A DNA stretch of 64,000 nucleotides from Rhodococcus gordoniae (GTDB lineage: Bacteria > Actinomycetota > Actinomycetes > Mycobacteriales > Mycobacteriaceae), in contig NZ_LPZN01000013.1 of NCBI RefSeq assembly GCF_001646655.1, positions 62,001-126,000 of the forward strand, read 5' to 3'. The translations under genes were made by a program, and so were the position numbers. This document shows positions 56,288 through 64,000 of the stretch, piece by piece. Within the stretch, counting starts at the first letter, position 1. The number at the start of each line of letters is the position of its first letter. Below the pieces are notes generated by a model. That model did not search any database. It was given only the letters and a program-made list of their open reading frames with translations, and was not told where the DNA came from.

Positions 56288-56902
56288 GTGTCCACCCGTG
56301 GTTCCGGCACGACCCGTCCCGGCAGGGACTCCGGTCTGGTGTTCGACACGCTCTCCCTGGGTCGCCGGCCCGGATCGATGCGTGCGGTCGAGCGGAAGGT
56401 GCCGTCACCGTCGCGCATCGGACTCGATCTCATCGCGATCGAAGAGGGGTCCGAGATCGACCTCGATCTCCGCATGGAGTCGGTGTCGGAGGGTGTCCTG
56501 GTCACCGGTACAGTTCGTGCGGACGCCGTGGGTGAGTGCTCGCGGTGCCTCGAATCGTTCGCCGAACCGGTGGACGTGTACCTCACCGAGCTGTTCGCCT
56601 ACCCGAACAGCGTCACGGAGCAGACCACCGAGGACGACGAGGTGTACCGCGTCGAGAACGATCTGATCGATCTCGAACCGGTCCTCGTGAACGCGGTGGG
56701 CCTGGAACTTCCGTTGCAGCCGTTGTGTAGTGACGACTGTGCGGGATTGTGCCCCGAATGCGGCATTCGCCTGGCGATTGCGGAATCCGGGCACCGTCAT
56801 GAGACAATGGATCCTCGCTGGGCTGGGTTGGCAGCCAAGTTCGGCGCGGGCTCCGAAGAACCCAGCAGTCAAATCGACAGCTCGAACAACGAGGAGAAGT
56901 AG
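56288..56902 (+). CDS. DUF177 / YceD-family protein
   Basis: A 204-residue protein with two metal-binding-type cysteine groups, CSRCLE in the middle and [13 protein letters not shown] near the C-terminus. This is the YceD family, nearly always upstream of rpmF, and implicated in 23S rRNA accumulation in other bacteria. GTG 56288 is chosen because GAAGGTGAG precedes it. It ends 2 nt before rpmF. The low-complexity C-terminus is common in actinobacteria. Confidence 0.85.
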   Translation: MSTRGSGTTRPGRDSGLVFDTLSLGRRPGSMRAVERKVPSPSRIGLDLIAIEEGSEIDLDLRMESVSEGVLVTGTVRADAVGECSRCLESFAEPVDVYLTELFAYPNSVTEQTTEDDEVYRVENDLIDLEPVLVNAVGLELPLQPLCSDDCAGLCPECGIRLAIAESGHRHETMDPRWAGLAAKFGAGSEEPSSQIDSSNNEEK

Positions 56903-56904
56903 AC

Positions 56905-57087
56905 GTGGCCGTCCCCAAGCGCAGAATGTCGCGTTCCAACACCCGGTCGCGGCGCAGCCAGTGGAACACCACTGCGCCGACGCTCGTCACCTGCCCGAAC
57001 CGGGGTTGCGGAGAGAAGAAGCTGCCCCACGTGGCGTGCCCGTCGTGTGGCACCTACAACGGCCGTCAGGTGACCGCGCCCGTCTAA
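56905..57087 (+). CDS. rpmF: 50S ribosomal protein bL32
   Basis: A 60-residue zinc-containing L32: [20 protein letters not shown] is followed by cysteine pairs CPNRGC and CPSC. GGAG lies 7 nt upstream of the GTG. It is coupled to the DUF177 gene. Confidence 0.97.
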   Translation: MAVPKRRMSRSNTRSRRSQWNTTAPTLVTCPNRGCGEKKLPHVACPSCGTYNGRQVTAPV

Positions 57088-57098
57088 TCGGTACTCAC

Positions 57099-57917
57099 GT
57101 GACGAGCAAGTCCCCCGAAACAGCTACCGAGGGCGGCGAAGAGAGCCATGAGTCTCTCCTCGCCGCCCTCGGCGTGCCTCTGGACGCAGAACTGCTGTCC
57201 TTGGCGCTCACCCATCGCTCGTACGCCTACGAGAACGGCGGGTTGCCCACCAACGAACGTCTCGAGTTCCTCGGCGATGCCGTCCTCGGGCTCGCGGTGA
57301 CCGAAAAGCTCTATCTCACCCATCCGGACAAGTCCGAGGGCGAACTCGCCAAGATCCGCGCGAGCGTCGTCAACATGCACGCGCTCGCCGAGGTGGCGCG
57401 CGGCCTCGGAGAAGGCGGGCTCGGGGTGCATCTCCACCTCGGCAAAGGCGAGGAACTGACGGGCGGCCGCGACAAGGCCAGCATTCTCGCCGACGGGATG
57501 GAATCGCTCCTCGGCGCCGTCCATCTCGCGCACGGCATCGATGTCGCGCGCGAAGTGGTCCTGCGTCTGTTCGCCGACCTGCTCGAACGAGGCCCCCGGC
57601 TCGGTGCGGGCCTCGACTGGAAGACGAGTCTGCAGGAGCTCACCGCCGAACGTGGCCTCGGTGTTCCCGCCTACGAGATCACCGCCACCGGTCCCGATCA
57701 CGACAAGGAATTCACTGCCACCGCTCTCATCGCCGGCAATCCCTACGGGACCGGTATCGGGCGCACCAAGAAGGAAGCCGAGCAGAAGGCCGCGTCGGCT
57801 GCGTGGAATGCGCTGACCGACGGCGACACTGCCGAAGCCGGAGCCCCCCGTGCACAGTCGGATGACGCCGCGCAGTCGGATGACGCCGCGCAGTCCGGAT
57901 CCACCGAGGGCAACTGA
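57099..57917 (+). CDS. rnc: Ribonuclease III
   Basis: A 272-residue dsRNA endonuclease. The catalytic signature [14 protein letters not shown], later DGMESLLGA supplying the metal-binding acidic residues, and a C-terminal dsRNA-binding domain (about 170-240) are present. The last 30 residues are a low-complexity tail with two identical 18-bp repeats. Starts at GTG 57099, 11 nt after rpmF; no strong ribosome-binding site. mutM follows after 6 nt. Confidence 0.95.
   Translation: MTSKSPETATEGGEESHESLLAALGVPLDAELLSLALTHRSYAYENGGLPTNERLEFLGDAVLGLAVTEKLYLTHPDKSEGELAKIRASVVNMHALAEVARGLGEGGLGVHLHLGKGEELTGGRDKASILADGMESLLGAVHLAHGIDVAREVVLRLFADLLERGPRLGAGLDWKTSLQELTAERGLGVPAYEITATGPDHDKEFTATALIAGNPYGTGIGRTKKEAEQKAASAAWNALTDGDTAEAGAPRAQSDDAAQSDDAAQSGSTEGN
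57855..57890 (+). repeat. 18-bp tandem repeat in rnc (two units)
   Basis: Two identical units encode QSDDAA in the disordered C-terminal tail of RNase III and end in a third partial copy. The length is a multiple of three, so copy change keeps the frame. Confidence 0.85.
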
Positions 57918-57923
57918 CCGCAG

Positions 57924-58787
57924 GTGCCGGAACTTCCCGAAGTCGAGGTGGTCCGTCGCGGACTCGACGCTCACGTCGTCGGCGCGACGGTGGATTCGGT
58001 GCAGGTGCTGCACCCCCGTGCCGTCCGCCGGCACGAACCCGGGCCGCGTGATCTCGCACTGCAGGTGACCGGTCAGAAGGTCGCCTCCGTCGAACGCCGC
58101 GGCAAGTACATGTGGCTGGTGCTCGAGCCGGCCGACCTGGCCCTCGTGGTGCACCTGGGGATGAGCGGGCAGATGCTCGTGCAGCCGCCGAGCGTCCCCG
58201 ACGAGAAGCACCTGCGTATCCGCGCCGTCCTCGACAACGGCGCCGATCTGCGTTTCGTCGACCAGCGCACCTTCGGAGGCTGGGCCCTGGCGCCGCTCGT
58301 GGAGGTGGACGGCGATCGACTGCCGCTGCCGGTCGCGCACATCGCCCGCGACCCGATGGATCTCCGCTTCGACCCGGACGCGGTCGTGGCCGTGCTGCGC
58401 ACCAAACACACGGAGATCAAGCGTGCGCTGCTCGACCAGACCGTCGTCTCCGGAATCGGCAACATCTACGCCGACGAAGCGCTCTGGCGCGCAAGGATTC
58501 ACGGGAACCGGCCGACCGACGCGCTGTCGCGACCGAAACTCCGGTCGGCACTCGACGCTGCCACCGAAGTGATGGCCGAGGCGCTCGGACAGGGCGGTAC
58601 GTCGTTCGACGCCCTCTACGTCAACGTCAACGGGGAGTCCGGTTACTTCGAACGCTCCCTGAACGTGTACGGGCGAGAGAACGAGCCGTGCCGGCGATGC
58701 GGCGCCCCGATCCGCCGTGAGAAATTCATGAACCGCTCGTCGTACAGTTGCCCGAAGTGTCAGCCCCGACCGAGAACGACCCGGTAG
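57924..58787 (+). CDS. mutM: Formamidopyrimidine-DNA glycosylase (Fpg/MutM)
   Basis: A 287-residue bifunctional glycosylase/AP lyase removing oxidised purines. The catalytic N-terminus after Met removal is [13 protein letters not shown]. The H2TH region includes [17 protein letters not shown], and the C-terminal zinc finger is CRRCGAPI...CPKC. GTG start 57924. Coupled to rnc as in mycobacteria (rnc-fpg). It converges on pcaG. Confidence 0.96.
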   Translation: MPELPEVEVVRRGLDAHVVGATVDSVQVLHPRAVRRHEPGPRDLALQVTGQKVASVERRGKYMWLVLEPADLALVVHLGMSGQMLVQPPSVPDEKHLRIRAVLDNGADLRFVDQRTFGGWALAPLVEVDGDRLPLPVAHIARDPMDLRFDPDAVVAVLRTKHTEIKRALLDQTVVSGIGNIYADEALWRARIHGNRPTDALSRPKLRSALDAATEVMAEALGQGGTSFDALYVNVNGESGYFERSLNVYGRENEPCRRCGAPIRREKFMNRSSYSCPKCQPRPRTTR

Positions 58788-58823
58788 CGCACGCGCATAC
58801 CGGGCTGTTCGGAGCAGTGTCGG

Positions 58824-60323
<1,500 letters not shown>

Positions 60324-60329
60324 TCGGTG

Positions 60330-61301
60330 ATGCATTCCGACAGGGGTCTCTCCTCATCCGTGCCGGACCAGGCCCGGCGGATCCGCCTCCGGCACCTCCG
60401 GTGCTTCGTGACCGTGGCGCGCGAAGGGCAGGTCGGACGCGCGGCCGAGCTGTTGCAGCTGAGCCAGCCGGCCGTCACGAAGACCCTCAACGAGCTCGAG
60501 GTGCTCGCGGGAGCGAAACTCCTCGACCGCGGCCGACACGGTGCGCGCCTCACCGCGGCGGGTCACCGCTTCCTGCGATACGCGCAGGACGTCACCACCT
60601 CATTGGACGCAGCGGTGGCCGCACTGGCGGGAGCGGCCGAACCCGCTCGCGAGCCGCTGCGGATCGGGGCCCTGCCCACCGTGGCCGGGTCCGTGCTCCC
60701 CGAAGCTCTGGCGGAGTTGCGCCGCGTGCGCGCCGATCTGGACATCCGGATCCGCACCGACCCCAATGCCGTCCTGCTGTCGGCGCTCGCCGCCGGCGCC
60801 CTCGACGTCGTCCTCGGTCGCATGGCCGAACCCTCCCGGATGGTCGGGCTGTCGTTCGAGCTCCTGTACGCCGAGACGCTGATCTTCGTCGTCCGGCCCG
60901 GCCATCCTCTCGCCGAGCGTTCCGCCTCCGTCACCGACGCACTCGAACACCCGCTGGTGGTCGCGACCCGCGGAACCGTGCCCCGCCACGCGACCGAGGC
61001 ACTGTTCGAACGTCACGGCCTGCGACTGCCGGCCGGGCTGATCGAGACGCTCGATCTCGCTGTGGCCCGGGGGGTGGTCCGGCGCAGCGACGCGGTGTGG
61101 ATCACCACGGAACGTGCGGCCCGCGACGACCTCGCCGACGGGGTGGTCCGGCGCCTGGACGTGCCCACCGCGGGCACCGTCGAGCCGATCGGAGTGCTGC
61201 GACGCAGTGCCGACGCGTCGTCCGCGGCGCTCGAGGATTTCGTGACCATCCTGCGCGCTGTCCCCGTCGACGGGGCATGGCAGGATTTCCCCCATGGCTG
61301 A
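60330..61301 (+). CDS. LysR-family regulator, PcaQ-like
   Basis: A 323-residue LysR-type regulator. The N-terminal winged HTH (about residues 18-78) contains FVTVAREGQVGRAAELLQLSQPAVTKTLNELE, shortened here to the recognisable SQPAVTKTLNELE. The substrate-binding domain follows. It resembles PcaQ-type activators of protocatechuate genes, unlike the IclR-type PcaR more usual in rhodococci. Its position divergent from pcaHG suggests it controls them, probably with beta-carboxymuconate-like ligand. ATG 60330 is chosen because the promoter places the transcript start there. Its 3' end overlaps osmC by 8 nt. Confidence 0.83.
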   Translation: MHSDRGLSSSVPDQARRIRLRHLRCFVTVAREGQVGRAAELLQLSQPAVTKTLNELEVLAGAKLLDRGRHGARLTAAGHRFLRYAQDVTTSLDAAVAALAGAAEPAREPLRIGALPTVAGSVLPEALAELRRVRADLDIRIRTDPNAVLLSALAAGALDVVLGRMAEPSRMVGLSFELLYAETLIFVVRPGHPLAERSASVTDALEHPLVVATRGTVPRHATEALFERHGLRLPAGLIETLDLAVARGVVRRSDAVWITTERAARDDLADGVVRRLDVPTAGTVEPIGVLRRSADASSAALEDFVTILRAVPVDGAWQDFPHG

Positions 61302-61731
61302 CCAGACTTCCGACCTTCCCGCCACCGAGCTGTGGGTCGAGCGCACCGGTACGCGTCGCTACACCGGCCGCAGCTCGCGCGGCGCCGAGGTACTCATCGG
61401 CTCGGAGAGCGTCGAGGGCGTCTTCACTCCGGGTGAGCTGCTCAAGATCGCACTCGCCGCCTGCTCCGGCATGAGCTCGGACTTCCCGTTGTCCCGCCGG
61501 CTCGGCGACGACTACGACGCGACGATCCGCGTCTCCGGAGCGGCGGACCGCGAGACCGAGGTCTATCCGCACCTCGAGGAGGAGATGATCCTCGACCTGT
61601 CGGAACTCGACGCCGACGCCCGCGACCGGCTCATCGCCCTCGTCGAACGCTCCGTCGACAAGGTGTGCACGGTGGGTCGCACCCTGAAGGCGGGCACGAA
61701 GATCTCGCTGGCGATCACCGCCGAGGATTGA
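61294..61731 (+). CDS. OsmC/Ohr-family peroxide-reducing protein
   Basis: A 145-residue OsmC-like protein. The two conserved cysteines are in AACSGMSSD and DKVCTVGRTL. The family detoxifies organic hydroperoxides by thiol chemistry. In mycobacteria this homologue (Rv2923c type) directly follows fpg; here the pca-LysR genes lie between. The ATG is inside the end of the LysR gene (8-nt overlap). Confidence 0.85.
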   Translation: MADQTSDLPATELWVERTGTRRYTGRSSRGAEVLIGSESVEGVFTPGELLKIALAACSGMSSDFPLSRRLGDDYDATIRVSGAADRETEVYPHLEEEMILDLSELDADARDRLIALVERSVDKVCTVGRTLKAGTKISLAITAED

Positions 61732-61734
61732 CCG

Positions 61735-62022
61735 ATGAGCACCCCCGCAGGCATCGAACGGCTCACGGCGTGGGTGCACGGCCGCGTCCAAGGGGTCGGT
61801 TTCCGTTGGTTCACGCGTGCCCGCGCACTCGAACTCGGTCTCGTCGGGCATGCGACCAACCATCCCGACGGTCGCGTGATGGTCGTGGCCGAAGGCCCCC
61901 GGTCCGCGCTCGAACAGCTCCTCGCGTGGCTGCGATCCGGCGACACCCCCGGTGAGGTGCGGCTCGTCGTCGAATCGTGGGATCCGCCGCGAGGCGATCT
62001 CACCGGTTTCGTCGAGCGCTGA
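61735..62022 (+). CDS. acyP: Acylphosphatase
   Basis: A 95-residue acylphosphatase. Catalytic Arg is in [10 protein letters not shown] and catalytic Asn in [11 protein letters not shown]. Hydrolyses acyl phosphates. The ATG is 3 nt after the osmC stop. Conserved position directly upstream of smc. Confidence 0.94.
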   Translation: MSTPAGIERLTAWVHGRVQGVGFRWFTRARALELGLVGHATNHPDGRVMVVAEGPRSALEQLLAWLRSGDTPGEVRLVVESWDPPRGDLTGFVER

Positions 62023-62177
62023 TCTTCGTCCCGTCTCCCGTTCGCTCGGTATCCGCTCCGACCGAGTGGAAGCGGCCGGGTGGTGTGGGTCGGACCCGAA
62101 CGTCCTGTACACGACCGGTTTCGACGGGGCGGTCCGCGCGGTGCACCCGGCCTAGGAAAGCGGTCGCAACCCGCCGG

Positions 62178-62183
62178 TAGAGT
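62178..62183 (+). promoter_or_regulatory. -10 box TAGAGT, possible leaderless smc transcript
   Basis: TAGAGT lies 8 nt before the smc ATG at 62192. No -35 is recognisable. Confidence 0.35.
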
Positions 62184-62191
62184 TCTCACCC

Positions 62192-64000
62192 ATGTACCTC
62201 AAGAGTCTGACGTTGAAGGGCTTCAAGTCCTTCGCCTCGTCGACGACTCTGCGTTTCGAACCGGGCATCACCTGTGTGGTCGGACCCAACGGGTCCGGCA
62301 AGTCGAACGTCGTCGACGCACTCACCTGGGTGATGGGGGAGCAAGGTGCCAAAGCGCTGCGCGGCGGCAAGATGCAGGACGTCATCTTCGCCGGAACCAC
62401 CGGGCGCCCGCCCCTCGGACGCGCCGAGGTCACGCTCACCATCGACAACTCCGACGGCGCGCTGCCCATCGAGTACTCCGAGGTCTCCGTCACCCGCCGC
62501 ATGTTCCGCGACGGTGCGGGTGAATACGAGATCAACGGCAGTTCCTGCCGTCTCATGGACGTCCAGGAGCTGCTGTCCGACTCCGGTATCGGCCGCGAGA
62601 TGCACGTCATCGTCGGGCAGGGCCGCCTCGCCGCGATTCTCGAATCCCGCCCGGAGGACCGGCGCGCCTTCATCGAGGAGGCCGCCGGCGTCCTCAAGCA
62701 CCGCAAGCGCAAGGAAAAGGCGCTGCGCAAGCTCGACTCCATGCAGGCCAACCTCGCCCGCCTCACCGATCTCACCGCCGAACTGCGCCGTCAGCTCAAA
62801 CCGCTCGGCCGGCAGGCCGAGGTCGCGCGTCGCGCCCAGACCATCCAGGCCGACCTCCGCGATGCGCGGTTGCGCCTTGCCGCCGACGACCTCGTCACCC
62901 GCCGAGCCGAACTCGCCGGGCACGACGAGCAGGAAAAGATGGTCCGGGAGCGCCTCGACACCGTTCTCGCGGCGTTCGACGACGCGAACGCCGAACTCGC
63001 CCGTCACGAACAAGCTCTCGCGCAGCTCACGCCGGGAGCCGAAGCGGCGTCGCAGACCTGGTTCCGCCTGTCGGCCCTCGCCGAGCGCGTCTCGGCGACC
63101 GTGCGGGTCGCGCAGGAACGCGCACGGCACCTGCACGCCGAACCCGAGGACCGCTCCGGTCAGGATCCGGACGAGATGGAGGCCCGCGCCGATCGGATCG
63201 CCGCCGAAGAGGCGGAACTGATCGAGGCGGTCGAGATCGCGCACGGAGCCCTCGAAGCGGCCCGCGAACAACTCGCCGCGCAGGAGGAGTCCGCGGCCGC
63301 CGCCGAACGCGCGCATCTCGCCGCGGTCCGTGCCGTCGCCGATCGACGCGAGGGCCTCGCGCGCCTCGCCGGCCAGGTCGACACGATGCGGACCCGGGCC
63401 GAATCGATCGACGCCGAGATCGCGCGCCTGACCGTGGCCATCGAGGAGGCCCGGCTGCGTGGCGTCGAGGCCCAGGCCGAGTTCGAGACCGCTCAGGCGC
63501 GCATCGACGATCTCGACGCCGGCGAAGTCGACGCCGACGCCCAGCACGAACGAGCGCTCGAAGCACAGCGACTCGCCGACGAACGGGTCGCCGAACTCCA
63601 GCAGGCCGAACGCGCCGCGGGTAAGGAGGTCGCGTCCCTCGGCGCCCGCATCGAGGCCCTCTCGATGGGACTCGAACGCACCGACGGTGCGGCCTGGCTG
63701 ATCGACACGCGCTCCGGCGACGGACTCGTGGGCCGATTGGCCGACCGGCTGCGGGTGGCTCCGGGATACGAGGCCGCCGTCGCGGCGGCCTTCGGCGCGG
63801 CAGCCGACGCGCTCGAGGTGGAGTCGGCCGATGCGGCGGGCGCGGGGGGCGCCGCGCTGGGGGGGGCCGATCAGGGAAGGGGCGCGTTCGTCCCCCCGGG
63901 CCCCGCCGCCCCCGCCGACACCGGCGGCCTGCCGGCCGGCGCCCGATGGCTCCGCGAGGTCGTCGAGTGTCCCGCCGACCTCCGCGGGGGCGTCGACGGC
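62192..64000 (+). CDS. smc: Chromosome segregation protein SMC (partial, runs off right edge)
   Basis: The first 603 codons of SMC are present. Starts [16 protein letters not shown], then Walker [20 protein letters not shown] and the arginine-finger region. A long coiled coil follows from about residue 160 to 505, with the beginning of the hinge domain ([22 protein letters not shown]) near the end. SMC forms a ring that condenses and segregates chromosomes with ScpA/B. The last 160 nt have an unusual run of G/C triplets ([12 protein letters not shown]...). The frame stays open to position 64000. Confidence 0.94.
   Translation, partial: MYLKSLTLKGFKSFASSTTLRFEPGITCVVGPNGSGKSNVVDALTWVMGEQGAKALRGGKMQDVIFAGTTGRPPLGRAEVTLTIDNSDGALPIEYSEVSVTRRMFRDGAGEYEINGSSCRLMDVQELLSDSGIGREMHVIVGQGRLAAILESRPEDRRAFIEEAAGVLKHRKRKEKALRKLDSMQANLARLTDLTAELRRQLKPLGRQAEVARRAQTIQADLRDARLRLAADDLVTRRAELAGHDEQEKMVRERLDTVLAAFDDANAELARHEQALAQLTPGAEAASQTWFRLSALAERVSATVRVAQERARHLHAEPEDRSGQDPDEMEARADRIAAEEAELIEAVEIAHGALEAAREQLAAQEESAAAAERAHLAAVRAVADRREGLARLAGQVDTMRTRAESIDAEIARLTVAIEEARLRGVEAQAEFETAQARIDDLDAGEVDADAQHERALEAQRLADERVAELQQAERAAGKEVASLGARIEALSMGLERTDGAAWLIDTRSGDGLVGRLADRLRVAPGYEAAVAAAFGAAADALEVESADAAGAGGAALGGADQGRGAFVPPGPAAPADTGGLPAGARWLREVVECPADLRGGVDG

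Overview
This window is a stretch of actinobacterial chromosome, almost certainly from a Rhodococcus or a close relative. Three things support this: the very high GC content with strong third-position GC bias, the frequent GTG starts, and gene order. Three blocks keep the order I recall from mycobacteria and nocardiae: valS-folC-DUF4233-ndk-rne-rplU-rpmA-obg-proB; thiL-ung-rpmB-DAK2-recG-pyc-rsmD-coaD; and sepIVA-DUF177-rpmF-rnc-mutM-(osmC)-acyP-smc. I infer the genus from content and have not tested it. No rRNA, tRNA, transposase, phage gene or CRISPR array was seen.

Layout. 1-12.2 kb is an accessory catabolic cluster: an APH-like kinase, an unknown protein, three SDR dehydrogenases, a KstR-like TetR regulator, a thiolase, a two-domain acyl-CoA dehydrogenase, a MaoC-type hydratase, a hotdog thioesterase and a secreted lipase-like lipoprotein. 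Together they look like a beta-oxidation route for a bulky (steroid-like) or hydroxylated acyl-CoA. The two promoters flanking the regulator share an ACTAGAAT-containing sequence. 12.2-18.8 kb holds fdhD, a winged-helix protein, a GNAT, a ThiD/PdxK kinase, an S9 peptidase and a small membrane protein. 18.8-31.1 kb is the valS-to-proB housekeeping block with a long ribonuclease E. 31.1-34.6 kb is a DNA-repair group: sirtuin, ATP-dependent ligase LigB and a LigD-type polymerase. 34.6-38.0 kb carries a hydroxyacid dehydrogenase-like protein and the ectoine operon ectABC, with a perfect CRP/GlxR-type palindrome upstream. 38.1-42.2 kb has a RecQ helicase with a phosphoribosyltransferase-like tail and a CoA-transferase. 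42.3-58.8 kb holds two more housekeeping blocks. 58.8-61.3 kb is a pcaHG operon with a divergent LysR regulator, placed between mutM and osmC. 61.3-64.0 kb has osmC, acyP and the start of smc.

The best leads are the regulated catabolic cluster, the sirtuin-ligase-polymerase group, the control regions of ectABC and pcaHG, and a recurring layout in which a TAnnnT -10 box lies 6-8 nt before the start codon (14 genes), which predicts leaderless mRNAs. Sequence at both window edges contains G/C runs that may be assembly noise.
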